Source: Trebonia sp963795335
GTDB lineage: Bacteria; Actinomycetota; Actinomycetes; Streptosporangiales; Streptosporangiaceae
DNA length: 64,000 bases
Assembly: GCA_963795335.1 (NCBI GenBank)
Contig: CAWCHI010000007.1
Location: 124,001 to 188,000, forward strand
Reading direction: 5' to 3'
A program made the position numbers and the translations under genes. Below the pieces are notes generated by a model. It worked only from the letters and a program-made list of their open reading frames with translations. It was not told the DNA's origin and made no database searches. This document shows positions 8,699-17,389 of the stretch, piece after piece; the first letter of the stretch is position 1, and each line of letters opens with the position of its first letter.

Positions 8699-9472
8699 TC
8701 AGCCTGGCAGGGCGGTGCCGGTCAGCCCTTCGAGGGCGTTCACGAGCTCGTCCTGGAACTCGGCCGAGCGCACCGCGGCGGGCGCGGGCTTGGGTTGCCG
8801 GTGGTAGAAGTACTCGCCGCTGACGGTCGCGGCCGGCTCGCCGCTGACCGCCAGCCACGCCTGGGTGGCACAGCCTTCGCCGAAGTCGTCGGGCGCGCCC
8901 CGTCCGCCCATCCGGGTCGCCACCCACCCGGGGTTGACCGCGTTGCTGAGCACGTCCGGCCAGCGCCGGGCGACCGCGGCCGCCAGCACCGCGTCGTACA
9001 GCTTGCTGTCGGAGTACGCCTGCGTTCCGTTCCACCGGCGCCGTTCCCAGTCCAGGTCGTCGGTGCTGGCGTGGCCGCCCTGGAGCATCCCGCTGGTGAG
9101 GTAGACCAGCCGCGACGGCCGCGCGATGAGCGCGGTCAGCAGGTACGGCGCGAGCACGTTGACCGCCAGCACCGCCGCGTGCCCGTCGACCGTGGTCACC
9201 TTGAGCCGGTCGCGGTAGCCGATGCCGGCGTTGTGGATCACCGCGTCGAACCGCCCGTGCTTGTTGACCGCGGCGGCGACCGCCTCGGTCTCGGCCTTGC
9301 TGCTGAGATCGCCCACCACGACTGCCTCGACCCCTCGGACCGCCTCGCGCAGGGCTCCGGCGCGGCTGTCGTTACGGGCGTGGCCGACCACCTGATGGCC
9401 CTGGCCGGCCAGCAGGCGGACGGTGCCCAGCCCGAGGCCGTCGGCTGATCCGGTGACGAAGACCCGAGACAC
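8699..9472 (-). CDS. SDR family oxidoreductase
   Basis: NAD(P)-dependent dehydrogenase of 257 residues. Visible motifs are the glycine loop TGSADGLGLG, HNAGIG, and a YSDSK catalytic pair. The loop after VVVGDLSS is typical of light-dependent protochlorophyllide reductase/retinol-dehydrogenase-like SDRs that act on large or lipophilic carbonyls. A frame extension to 9523 exists, but the GTG at 9472 has a perfect AAGGAGG Shine-Dalgarno 7 bases upstream, so I start there. It is divergent from the gene at 9561. Substrate unknown. Confidence 0.88.
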   Translation of the reverse strand: MSRVFVTGSADGLGLGTVRLLAGQGHQVVGHARNDSRAGALREAVRGVEAVVVGDLSSKAETEAVAAAVNKHGRFDAVIHNAGIGYRDRLKVTTVDGHAAVLAVNVLAPYLLTALIARPSRLVYLTSGMLQGGHASTDDLDWERRRWNGTQAYSDSKLYDAVLAAAVARRWPDVLSNAVNPGWVATRMGGRGAPDDFGEGCATQAWLAVSGEPAATVSGEYFYHRQPKPAPAAVRSAEFQDELVNALEGLTGTALPG

Positions 9473-9560
9473 GCGACGCCTCCTTCCCCTGTACTGCTCC
9501 GGCTGCTCCGGCGCCGACGACACCAGTCTCCCCCACCGGCGCGGGATCTATGATGCCCGT

Positions 9561-10274
9561 ATGGTCGGCCATCCGGGCGCGGGAAGCGCTGAGCCCGTGC
9601 CGAACCCCGGGCTGCTGCCCGGCCGGCGGCGCCGCCTGGTCAAGATGGCCGCTGAGCAGAGCGCGGGCCGGACCGGGCCGGTGCGGCAGAAGCGCTTCCT
9701 CGATCAGGTGGTCTCGCCACTCGCGCTCGAGTCGGGCTGCCGCGAGCTGCTGGGCCGGGCCCAGCGGGCGATCTGCACCATCGTGGCGTCGCCGGTCTAC
9801 GCGAGGGAGCTGAGCGGCACCGTCGAGGAACGACTGCTGCGGCAGCACGAGTGGGAGATCGCGGTATCGCTCCGCGAGATCACCGGGCTGCTGCTCGACC
9901 TGGTCTCGAGCTACCGCGCGGGCGCGGCCGGGCCGATGACGACCGCCGTGCTGGCCTCGCAGAACCGCGCGATCTCGCTTGCCCGCGACGCGACGACCGC
10001 CCGCGTCCTCGGCCTCGAGCTGCTGGCGGCGCACGTGGCCGCGGCTGACGCGGCTCGGCGGGACTGGGAGGCCGCCCACGCGGCCGCCGCCCGGAACGGC
10101 CAGTACCTCGACCTCGTCGCGCGGACGGCGGCCGACCAGCACGCGGCGCTGGAGATCGAGGGCATGACGCAGCGCGCGGCGGAAGCGTCGGTGGCGCTGC
10201 GCGAGACGCTGCAGCGGGCCACCCTGGCGGCCGAGGCGCTCGCCCTCCCCTCGTCCGGCCCCGCGTCCCGCTAG
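9561..10274 (+). CDS. Hypothetical helical protein
   Basis: A 237-residue frame starting MVGHPGAGSAEPVP at 9561; the open frame extends further upstream but overlaps the divergent SDR. The body is strongly Ala/Glu/Arg-rich and reads as long amphipathic helices (EERLLRQHEWEIAVSLREI, AADAARRDWEAAHAAAA), possibly a coiled coil. No catalytic motif, signal or membrane segment is visible. It ends 14 bases from the convergent thioesterase gene. I do not recognise the family. Confidence 0.6.
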   Translation: MVGHPGAGSAEPVPNPGLLPGRRRRLVKMAAEQSAGRTGPVRQKRFLDQVVSPLALESGCRELLGRAQRAICTIVASPVYARELSGTVEERLLRQHEWEIAVSLREITGLLLDLVSSYRAGAAGPMTTAVLASQNRAISLARDATTARVLGLELLAAHVAAADAARRDWEAAHAAAARNGQYLDLVARTAADQHAALEIEGMTQRAAEASVALRETLQRATLAAEALALPSSGPASR

Positions 10275-10288
10275 GGCGGGGGCAGGGC

Positions 10289-11071
10289 TCAGGCGGGGCG
10301 CGGGGCGATCAGCAGCGACTGGGCGCCGACGCCGACCGGGCCGTGCCGGTCGGACAGCACCGAGGTGGCCAGCCCGGCTCCGCCGGGCGTGATGGCGGTC
10401 TGCGCGTCGAGGCAGATCCACTCCCCCTCGGCCTCCCGGTGCAGGTGCACGGTGAGTTCCGGGTTGATGAAGTGCCAGTGACTGATGTCGAGCTCGGAGG
10501 AGACGCCGTTGCCGCTGTCGGCGACGATCAGCACCCGCTCCAGCGGGCCCGGCTCCTCGTCGGGGACCAGCGGGTAACGCATCCGGCCCCAGATGGTGGT
10601 CGGGCCGGGCACGAGGAACCCGCCCCTGACTGTGCGCCAGTCGATCGCCGACAGGTAGCCGTCGACCCAGCCGGGCGGCGGCTGCAGCGGGGCGCCCCCT
10701 TCCGGCGGTCCAGCCGGGGCCCGCAGCCGCGACGGCACGGCGTCGGCCGATGTCCGCGTCACCCGCCAGGCGCTGGCCCGGGCGACCTCCCGGCCGTCGG
10801 CGCTCAGGCTCGCCTCGAGCATCTCCACGCTGCGGCCGCCCCGGGCGATCCGCGCGGCCACGGTCAGCTCCCCGACCGGGATCGGGCGGAGGATCTCACA
10901 GGTGAACCGCGTGATGATCATCTCCGGGCGCGGCCCGGTCTGCTGCATGGCCCGGCCGAGCAGCGCGCTCGGCGGCCCGCCGTGCTGGGAGCGGGCATCC
11001 CAGGGCCCGGTCGTGTGGACGGTCGCCTGCCACCGGTCGTCCCCGAGGGGGACGAAAAAGCTGTCAGCCAC
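10289..11071 (-). CDS. Acyl-CoA thioesterase family protein (double hotdog)
   Basis: A 260-residue protein of the thioesterase-like superfamily, hydrolysing acyl-CoA to fatty acid and CoA. Features are the N-terminal hotdog half with QHGGPPSALLGRAM (the HGG substrate loop) and TRFTCEILRPIPVGELTV, then a second half with SSELDISHWHFINPELTVHL containing the conserved Asp-hydrophobic-His-hydrophobic pattern. Two hotdog repeats and the length fit TesB-like enzymes. It is monocistronic. The acyl chain it prefers cannot be read from sequence. Confidence 0.85.
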   Translation of the reverse strand: MADSFFVPLGDDRWQATVHTTGPWDARSQHGGPPSALLGRAMQQTGPRPEMIITRFTCEILRPIPVGELTVAARIARGGRSVEMLEASLSADGREVARASAWRVTRTSADAVPSRLRAPAGPPEGGAPLQPPPGWVDGYLSAIDWRTVRGGFLVPGPTTIWGRMRYPLVPDEEPGPLERVLIVADSGNGVSSELDISHWHFINPELTVHLHREAEGEWICLDAQTAITPGGAGLATSVLSDRHGPVGVGAQSLLIAPRPA

Positions 11072-11228
11072 GGAACGAATGCTACTGACCAGTCACCGCA
11101 GGCCGGCGGCGCCCTGACCGGGCCGGCCCAGCCCGCGGCGGAGCCCCGCAGGTGCCGACCCGGTATTGGGCGGGTACCAGAAGCTCGCGTCCTCCCCGGT
11201 GACGGCACAAGCTGGAAACATTTATCGA

Positions 11229-11269
11229 GGCGGAAACTATTGTGTGTCAGGACAACAATAGTTACCGCC
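11229..11269. repeat. 15-bp inverted repeat, AT-centred
   Basis: GGCGGAAACTATTGT at 11229-11243 pairs with ACAATAGTTACCGCC at 11255-11269 (14 of 15 positions) around an 11-base loop. It lies in the 369-base gap between the thioesterase start and the small membrane gene. It has no T-run, so an operator or a mobile-element remnant is as likely as a terminator. Confidence 0.6.
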
Positions 11270-11383
11270 ATCTTGCCGTGCCGCCCGGTGAGCCCGTCAC
11301 CTTCTTCACTCTCAGCGCGCTGGTCACTCGCGCAACCAGCCGGGAGTTGAACCGGCCGCGGTTCCGCGCCCGGCGCGGGTCAG

Positions 11384-11428
11384 CCCGCCGTCCCAGGCGC
11401 TGCGCGCCTGCGGGTCCGGGACGGCGGG
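11384..11428. terminator. Hairpin terminator of the small membrane protein gene
   Basis: CCCGCCGTCCC at 11384-11394 pairs perfectly with GGGACGGCGGG at 11418-11428. It lies 13 bases beyond the stop of the minus-strand gene at 11441. Confidence 0.6.
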
Positions 11429-11440
11429 ACCGCGACCGGA

Positions 11441-11641
11441 TCAGCCGTGGTGGTGCAAAGTCAGCAGCGACTTCACGTCATCAAAGCCGGTAACCGTGCC
11501 GTAGATGATGAGGATGATCGCCACGATGACGATGATCTTCAGCGCCATGCGCCAGTAGAAGACGCAGAGGGCGGCGGCGATGACGAGCAAGACCGCGATG
11601 GCGGCGTGCGCGTCCTGTGGGGTCGTAGGAGGAACTGACAT
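11441..11641 (-). CDS. Small membrane protein
   Basis: A 66-residue protein with two hydrophobic segments: about residues 13-27 (AIAVLLVIAAALCVFYW) and 31-46 (LKIIVIVAIILIIYG). The C-terminus is short and His-rich (LLTLHHHG). The ATG at 11641 is preceded by AGGAGGTGA at 8 bases; the upstream in-frame GTG overlaps that Shine-Dalgarno and is rejected. It has its own terminator. Function unknown; two short helices and no motif suggest a membrane-associated accessory peptide. Confidence 0.75.
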   Translation of the reverse strand: MSVPPTTPQDAHAAIAVLLVIAAALCVFYWRMALKIIVIVAIILIIYGTVTGFDDVKSLLTLHHHG

Positions 11642-12256
11642 GCTTTCTCTCACCTCCTGACGGGATCGCCGTCGGACGGGTGATCAAGGCATGCCGGACC
11701 CCGCGCTACCCGGAGACCTTCGCCGTACCAACCACCCAGACCGCCCATATTGGCTGGATGGTGGGGGTGGCACCGAGAAGGATCTCCGAGTAACGTAGCG
11801 AGCTGTAACTAGGGGCTAGCTATTGAGCGAGTCCGGCGGAGGGGCGATGTTGGCGCATCGCCTCTCCTTTTTTGCCTGAGTGCGCGCGGGGGTCTCCGGC
11901 TGGAGCGCCGTAGGCCTGTGGCAGCAGAACCTGGAGCGGCGGGGACCTCGACGGCCGCGGACGCGGCGGGCCGCGCGCCCGGGCCGCGCCTCTGGGGGTA
12001 TGAAGAAGCCCGCTGTCCCCCGTGAGCAGCGGGCTCGCCGCAGTCATGGAGACCGGGTCAATACGCCAGGTCCCCATGGCGCCTCCTCACCGCGGAAGCA
12101 TGTCTGCTACCTTGAGTGTGCAGCCCAGTAAAAATTTCAGCAAGATGCCCGACATGTCTTTTACAGAAACGCCTGGTAGATATCGTGCGCTGGGACAATC
12201 GCACATGACACACTGGTCCCGAACACAGCGCGGGTAACACGCGAGGGCGAGGTGAG
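11642..12256. other. 615-base intergenic region
   Basis: Holds the Shine-Dalgarno and promoter of the small membrane gene on the left, an orphan plus-strand terminator at 11839-11873, and an AT-richer patch around 12120-12200 that should carry the promoter of the XRE regulator at 12257 (Shine-Dalgarno GAGGTGAG next to its ATG). No convincing coding frame is seen. Confidence 0.6.
11839..11873 (+). terminator. Intrinsic terminator with T-run, no gene upstream
   Basis: GAGGGGCGATG at 11839-11849 pairs with CATCGCCTCTC at 11856-11866 (one G-U pair), followed by C and six T. This is a textbook plus-strand terminator, rare in this window. The nearest plus-strand gene ends at 10274 with two minus-strand genes between, so it probably ends a non-coding RNA. 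Confidence 0.75.
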
Positions 12257-13156
12257 ATGACCTCCGGGAGTCCTACCGTTCAGCGCCGACGGCTGGCAGC
12301 CGAACTGAAACGGCTACGCGGCAATCGCAGCGGCGTCGAGGTCTCGCGCGCCATTGGGTGGTCATCGTCAAAGATCAGCCGGGCCGAATCGGGGCGGGAA
12401 AGCCTGCCTCCGGCGGAGATCCAGAAGTTGATCGACTTCTACGGCGCAGCCGACCCGCTGCGCACCCGGCTGCTCGAGTTCGCCAGCGACGCTGCCCAGC
12501 GTGGATGGTGGGAGGAATTCCCGGATGCGCTCGCACCCGGCTTCATCGAATTCGTCGGCCTGGAAGCGGGTGCCTCGTCCGCCTGCACCTGGCAATCCGA
12601 AGTCGTCCCCGGCCTCCTGCAAACCCAGGCCTATTCACGCCAGCTCGATGCGGCGTACCAGAGAGTAGACCCGGCGACCCCGCCCGCCGCCCATGAGCGC
12701 TTCCTGCATGTCCGGTGGACCAGGCAGGAGCGCCTGACCCGCGACCCGGTGCTCCGATTCTCCTGCGTCGTAGACGAAGCCGTCCTGCTGCGGCGCATCG
12801 GTGACAACGCCGTGATGCGGGAACAGCTGGCCCACCTGGTCGAGATCTCCGCCCGTCCAAACGTCGACCTGCGCGTCCTGCCGCTGAGTCAGAACAACGC
12901 GCTCGGCGGAGTGTCGTCGTTTACCCTTCTCAGCTTCGACCCGCTGGACGAAGTTCCAAGCGGGGCACTGGGCGATGTGGTCAACACCGAGAGCCTGACG
13001 GCCCAGCAGTACATCGAGGAAGAAGCAGAGACGCACCTTTACCGCCTGTTCTTCCAGGCAATTTCAGATGCAGCCCTTCCGGCCCCCGAATCTCGTGACC
13101 TAATCGTTACTATAAGTGAACACGAGTGGTCATCGACAACGCTAGGTTACAGCTAA
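12257..13156 (+). CDS. Scr1-type XRE regulator with DUF5753 domain
   Basis: Helix-turn-helix protein of 299 residues. The XRE domain is about residues 10-65 (RRRLAAELKRLRGN, SRAIGWSSSKISRAESGRES). From about residue 95 a DUF5753-type domain follows (WQSEVVPGLLQTQAYSR, and FSCVVDEAVLLRRIG, then DLRVLPL). These regulators occur almost only in actinomycetes, next to short DUF397 proteins, and influence development and secondary metabolism. Two DUF397 genes follow, matching the usual regulator/DUF397 pairing. Confidence 0.92.
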   Translation: MTSGSPTVQRRRLAAELKRLRGNRSGVEVSRAIGWSSSKISRAESGRESLPPAEIQKLIDFYGAADPLRTRLLEFASDAAQRGWWEEFPDALAPGFIEFVGLEAGASSACTWQSEVVPGLLQTQAYSRQLDAAYQRVDPATPPAAHERFLHVRWTRQERLTRDPVLRFSCVVDEAVLLRRIGDNAVMREQLAHLVEISARPNVDLRVLPLSQNNALGGVSSFTLLSFDPLDEVPSGALGDVVNTESLTAQQYIEEEAETHLYRLFFQAISDAALPAPESRDLIVTISEHEWSSTTLGYS

Positions 13157-13225
13157 CCAACGTTGACAACGCACGACGTGTGACGGCAACCCGCTCGGTC
13201 CGCCACGTCGCGGGGAGCGGACCTG

Positions 13226-13468
13226 ATGAAGTTCTTTGATCTTCGCGGAAGACGACGTCCGTCCGCCGAGTCGAATGGCATCTGGATCAAGTCGTCCTTC
13301 AGTTCGTATACGAGCAATTGCGTCGAGGTCGCCGGACTCGGCACTGGCACCGTGCGGGTTCGCGACAGCAAGAACCCCCGCGCCGGCATCCTGAGCTTCT
13401 CCCCGGCCGAATGGAACGCTTTCCTGGGTGATGTCCGCAACGGCGAGTTCGACCACAAGCCCCGTTAG
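13226..13468 (+). CDS. DUF397 domain protein
   Basis: An 80-residue DUF397 protein: WIKSSFSSYTSNCVEVA, then VRVRDSKNP, then FSPAEWNAFLGDVRNGEF, the three signature blocks of the family. An ATG at 13226 follows GGGGAG. It lies 70 bases after the XRE-DUF5753 gene and is expected to be its partner or antagonist. Exact biochemistry is unknown for the family. Confidence 0.9.
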   Translation: MKFFDLRGRRRPSAESNGIWIKSSFSSYTSNCVEVAGLGTGTVRVRDSKNPRAGILSFSPAEWNAFLGDVRNGEFDHKPR

Positions 13469-13684
13469 CCACCCCAGCAGCAAATCGACCCGGACGCCTG
13501 CCTGGCCGCTCCGGTCTTTTGCGTTGCCGAAGGAGAGTTTCCGGTGACGACGCTACGCGGGCTGGCCACCGGTTTCAGAATGCCCCGTTAGCGTCATATA
13601 GAAGTTGCACGATATATGCCACCAGCGCCGGGGGTTCACAGCATTTGCGCTGATTGGCGCAACTGGGGTTAAAGGTGATGCACA

Positions 13685-13924
13685 ATGGGCTTTCTTCCTT
13701 GGCGGCGCCAGCCGACCGGCACTGCCTCCGGCGGCTGGATCAAGTCGTCGTTCAGCGCTTATCAGGGCAACTGCGTCGAGGTGCAGGGCCTGCGCGGTGA
13801 CACGGTCCGGGTGCGCGACAGCAAGAACCCGGGGAACGGGATCCTGAGCTTCACGGCCGCGCAGTGGGACGCCTTCGTGACGGGGGTCAGGAACGGGGAG
13901 TTCGACCGCGAGACTCGCGGTTAG
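13685..13924 (+). CDS. DUF397 domain protein (second copy)
   Basis: A 79-residue paralogue of the gene at 13226, sharing WIKSSFSAYQGNCVEV, VRVRDSKNP and FTAAQWDAFVTGVRNGEF. The 216-base spacer and an AT-rich promoter-like stretch near 13600 suggest it can be transcribed separately. A tandem duplication is likely. Its TAG stop overlaps the stop of the convergent LysR gene (TTAG). Confidence 0.9.
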   Translation: MGFLPWRRQPTGTASGGWIKSSFSAYQGNCVEVQGLRGDTVRVRDSKNPGNGILSFTAAQWDAFVTGVRNGEFDRETRG

Positions 13925-14792
13925 AGCAGCTCCAGGGCGCGGGCCAAGGCGGGGTTGTCGGCGCCCGCGCGCCAGGCGGCGGCGAGCTCGACCGCAGGCG
14001 ACTGGCCCGGGGTAAGCGGGACAAACTCCACGCCGTCAGGGTGCATCGCGGTGGCCGACTCGGGGACCACCGCCAGGCCCAGCCCGGCCTCGACCAGGGC
14101 CAGCATGGTGTGGATCTGGCTGACGTACTGGACGTGGCGGGGGCGGGCGCCGGCCCGGGCGGTCATCTCCAGGACCAGGTCGTAGAAGTAGCGTGACTCG
14201 ACCGGGGAGTACATCACCAGGGAGCGGCCGTCGAGCGCGGTGACCTCGGCGGGCCAGCTCAGCGCGTGCGGGTCGCCCGCAGGAACGGCCAGCAGCAGGC
14301 GCTCCGCCTGGACGACGCGGGACTCCAGGCCGGAGCGGGTCACCGGGGGGCGGAGGAAGCCGAGGTCGATGTCGCCCGCCGCGATCGCCTCCACCTGGCC
14401 GGCGCTGACCAGCTCGCTCAGGACGAGGTCGACGTGCGGCAGCTGCTCCCCCAGGCGGCGCAGGAACGACTGGACGTAGCCGTGGACCGAGACCGCGGTA
14501 AAGCCGACCGCCAGGGTGCCGCCGTCGCCCGCCGGGATGCGGCGCACCGCGAGGGTGCTCTCGTCCGCCAGGCGCAGGATCCGGCGCGCTTCAGGAAGGA
14601 ACACCCGGCCGGCTGGGTCAGCCGGACGGTCCGGCCAGTGCGGTCGAGCAGGGAGACGCCGACCTCCTGCTCCAGCAGCATGATCTGGCGGGACAGTGGC
14701 GGCTGGGTCAGGTGCAGGCGCGCCGCGGCCCGGCCGAAGTGCAGTTCCTCGGCCACCGCGACGAAGCCCGCCAGCTGGGAGAGGGTGAACAC
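13921..14792 (-). pseudogene. LysR family transcriptional regulator (frameshifted)
   Basis: The N-terminal winged helix-turn-helix (VFTLSQLAGFVAVAEELHFG, RLHLTQPPLSRQI) reads from the GTG at 14792. The effector domain (LPEARRILRLADE to the end) is in another frame. The break is at about 14606-14613, beside GCCGGC; one missing base there would restore the normal LTxAGRVFL junction. The joined protein would be about 290 residues, normal for LysR. The regulator is divergent from the DGPF/ECF pair. I think a sequencing error is more likely than decay. Confidence 0.8.
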
Positions 14793-14943
14793 CGATCCAA
14801 TTCCTGTATCGGTAGGTCGGCTGCTGGGCCTGATCGTGAATCGATGATCGAATTTAGCACGGGGTGACGATCCGCGCCGTACCCGGTCGTCATCGTGGCG
14901 CAGGGCCGCGACGGGCGCGACACTGGGAACTGGAGGAATGACC

Positions 14944-15316
14944 ATGCGATACGCACTGCTCATGCACTACCGCGAGCCCGGCCACGGGCGAGATCAGCGA
15001 GGACGCGATCAAGGAGGCCATGGTGGCCTTCGACGCCTACGGCCGCGCCCTGGAAAGCGCCGGGGTGCTGCTGGGGGCGAACGTGCTCCAGCCGACCTCG
15101 GCTACCACCAGCGTGACCCGGCGCGAGGGGAGCCTGCAGGTGCAGGACGGCCCGTTCGCGGAGACCAAGGAAGCCCTGGCGGGCGTGTTCATCATCGACG
15201 TGCCCGACCTGGACGCCGCCATCGGCTGGGCCGAGAAGAACCCGGCCGCCGCCTGGGGCGTGATCGAGGTGCGGCCGGTCGCGACCGCCTTCACCGACGG
15301 CTCGTGGACCCACTGA
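14944..15316 (+). pseudogene. YCII/DGPF domain protein (frameshifted)
   Basis: Small DGPF protein of about 124 residues once one base near 14987 is removed: MRYALLMHYREPG, then EISEDAIKEAMVAFDAYGRA. The family hallmark DGPFAETKE is present, with GVFIIDVPDLDAAIGWAEK after it. The ATG at 14944 has GGAGG 7 bases upstream. It overlaps the ECF sigma gene by 13 bases. DGPF proteins are the standard partners of ECF42 sigma factors. Confidence 0.85.
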
Positions 15317-16605
15317 CACCGGAAGGCGCCGCCAGCCTGGCCGCCCGGGACAGCTACGGGCGGCTGCTGGCGCTGCTGGCCGCGTCGGCCAGCGACCTCG
15401 CGGCGGCCGAGGACGCCCTCGCCGACGCGTTCGAGCGGGCGCTGCGGACCTGGCCGGACCGCGGCATCCCGGCCAACCCGGATGGGTGGCTGCTGACCGT
15501 CGCCCGCAACCGGCTGCGCGACGACTGGAAGTCCGCCCGCGCGCGGCGCACCATCCCCCTTGACGGCCCCCTCCCCTTCGGCGGCCCCCTCCCCTCCGGC
15601 GCTACGGCCGGCGGCCAGGCCGAGCCGGCCTGGTTCGACGAGGTCGACATCGACGCGATCCCCGACCGGCGGCTGGAGCTGATGCTGGTGTGCGCGCACC
15701 CGGCGATCGACCGGACCGCGCACACCCCGCTCATGCTCAGCACCGTCCTCGGATTCACCGCCGAGCAGGTCGGGCGGGCGTTCTCGGTGCCGGCCGCGAC
15801 GATGGCGACCCGGCTGGTGCGGGCCAAGCAGCGGATCAAGGCGACGCGCATCCCGTTCCGGCTCCCGGACAAGGGTGACCTCCCGGCCCGGATGACCGCG
15901 GTCCTCGAAGCGGTCTACGGCGCCTACGTCATCGACTGGGCGACGACCGGGCCGGAGGACCGGGCCGTCCCGTCGGAAGCACTGCACCTGGCCGAGGTGC
16001 TGACCGCGCTGGTCCCGGCTGACCCGGAGGCGCACGGGCTGGCCGCCCTGGTCGAACTGTCGGCGGCGCGGGCGCCGGCCCGGACGGACAGCGAGGGCCG
16101 GTTCGTCCCGCTGGCCGAGCAAGATCCGGCTCGCTGGGACCAGTCCCTCATCAGCCGCGCCCACGGGCACCTGCGGGCCGCGCACGCGCGCGGGCAGCTC
16201 GGGCGGTTCCAGCTCGAGGCGGCGATCCAGGCGGTGCACTGTGCTCGCAGGACAGGGGCCCGGCGCGAGCCGGGGCCGACCGACTGGGCCACCCTGCTGG
16301 AGCTGCACCAGCTGCTGGACGCGGTCGCGCCGTCGCTCGGCAGCGCCGTCGCCCTGGCCGCGGTCACGGCCGAGACCGGTGGGCCCGCGGCCGGCCTGGC
16401 CGCCCTCGACGCGCTGGCGGAACGCGCGGGCGACGCCGCCCGCCGGTTCCAGCCCGCCCGCGCGGCCCGGGCCCACCTGCTCGACCGGCTTGGCCGCCAG
16501 GCCGAGGCGGTGGCCGCCTATGACAGCGCGCTCGCGCTGACCCACGACCCGGCCGAGCGCCAGTACCTCCAGCAGCGGCGCGACCGCCGCGTTAGCCGCC
16601 CCTGA
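15304..16605 (+). CDS. ECF42-type RNA polymerase sigma factor
   Basis: A 433-residue extracytoplasmic-function sigma factor. Sigma region 2 is DSYGRLLALLAA to GWLLTVARNRLRDDW. Region 4 is HTPLMLSTVLGFTAEQVGRA. A long C-terminal extension of helical TPR-like repeats follows (LAEVLTALVPADPEAHGLAA, GRFQLEAAIQAVHCAR, AEAVAAYDSALALT). The extension and the overlapping DGPF gene define the ECF42 group, in which the C-terminal domain replaces an anti-sigma factor. The GTG at 15304 keeps the domain complete; the same frame is open further upstream inside the DGPF gene and is not coding there. Confidence 0.9.
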   Translation: MDPLTPEGAASLAARDSYGRLLALLAASASDLAAAEDALADAFERALRTWPDRGIPANPDGWLLTVARNRLRDDWKSARARRTIPLDGPLPFGGPLPSGATAGGQAEPAWFDEVDIDAIPDRRLELMLVCAHPAIDRTAHTPLMLSTVLGFTAEQVGRAFSVPAATMATRLVRAKQRIKATRIPFRLPDKGDLPARMTAVLEAVYGAYVIDWATTGPEDRAVPSEALHLAEVLTALVPADPEAHGLAALVELSAARAPARTDSEGRFVPLAEQDPARWDQSLISRAHGHLRAAHARGQLGRFQLEAAIQAVHCARRTGARREPGPTDWATLLELHQLLDAVAPSLGSAVALAAVTAETGGPAAGLAALDALAERAGDAARRFQPARAARAHLLDRLGRQAEAVAAYDSALALTHDPAERQYLQQRRDRRVSRP

Positions 16606-16632
16606 CCCCACGCTGAAGCCGCGGGCCCGCTG

Positions 16633-17232
16633 TTACGGCAGTGGTTCGGCCGCCGCCGCCCGCAGCCGGGCAACCGATGCGGCTGCGACCAGGGCTGACC
16701 CAGCGGCGAGCCTCGGCCGGCGCCGCTGCACGGCCCGGACCGCCCGCAGGGCGTAGAACACCGCGAGCGGGGCTTCGTCGGCGATCGCGGGCACCGTCAG
16801 CCGCCGCGGGCGGCGCCGGCCCGACCGCACCCCGAAAACCACCTGGACACAGGAAGCAAGGGCGGACACGACGTTCCGCCACGGCTGGCGGGCCATCCAC
16901 GGTTCCGGCCCGGTGGCGGTCGCCGCCACCTCTACGCCACGCTCGCGCAACCGGTCCTTTTGCTGCTCGATGTTCTCGTCCGCCTCGGACCGGGTCGGCG
17001 CTTCGGTGCCAAGGCCCCACGCCACCAGCGCGAGGCCGGCAGCGGCGGCCCACGCGGCCCAGGCCCTCTGCCGGCGCCCGGCGGTCCAGTGCCCGGCCCC
17101 GACGGCAGCCTGGGTGACCACCGGGGCGGCCGGGGACACCCATTCGAGGATCCCCGAGGGCCTGACCCCGTCCAGAAGGGACATCATGGTCACCCGGAAC
17201 AGCAAGCGGTCCCCACTGCGGTCAGCAGCCAT
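16633..17232 (-). CDS. Hypothetical membrane protein
   Basis: A frame of about 200 residues with coding-like bias. One clear hydrophobic segment (AWAAWAAAAGLALVAWGLG) lies near residue 65, and the C-terminus is Ala/Arg-rich with weak hydrophobic parts. The start is uncertain: 17232 (MAADRSGDRLLFRV) or the Met codons about 15 residues later. No motif is recognised. It is convergent with the sigma factor and divergent from the glucarate genes. Confidence 0.5.
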   Translation of the reverse strand: MAADRSGDRLLFRVTMMSLLDGVRPSGILEWVSPAAPVVTQAAVGAGHWTAGRRQRAWAAWAAAAGLALVAWGLGTEAPTRSEADENIEQQKDRLRERGVEVAATATGPEPWMARQPWRNVVSALASCVQVVFGVRSGRRRPRRLTVPAIADEAPLAVFYALRAVRAVQRRRPRLAAGSALVAAASVARLRAAAAEPLP

Positions 17233-17389
17233 CCCGGCATTGTCGCCGAGACCGCGCCCCGTGTCACCTCCTGCTCCTCTGGGCGCAAGTACCGCCGTGA
17301 TCAGGGAACAGATCTGATCCAATTATTGGATCAATAGCAAGCATTTAGGGGTTGGACGTGAATCGGTTGCCGTCCCTAGCATGGGGAGC

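Noticed and set aside
11761..11780. T-box-like string GGTGGCACCG before the orphan terminator
   Set aside because: No stem I or specifier loop lies upstream and no aminoacyl-tRNA or amino-acid gene follows. Chance match in GC-rich DNA.
11820..12077. 85-codon minus-strand frame
   Set aside because: It runs through the T-run terminator and has Arg/Pro/Ser-rich random composition.
15037..16611. Long minus-strand frame opposite the ECF42 gene
   Set aside because: Antisense shadow with random composition; the plus strand carries clear sigma regions.
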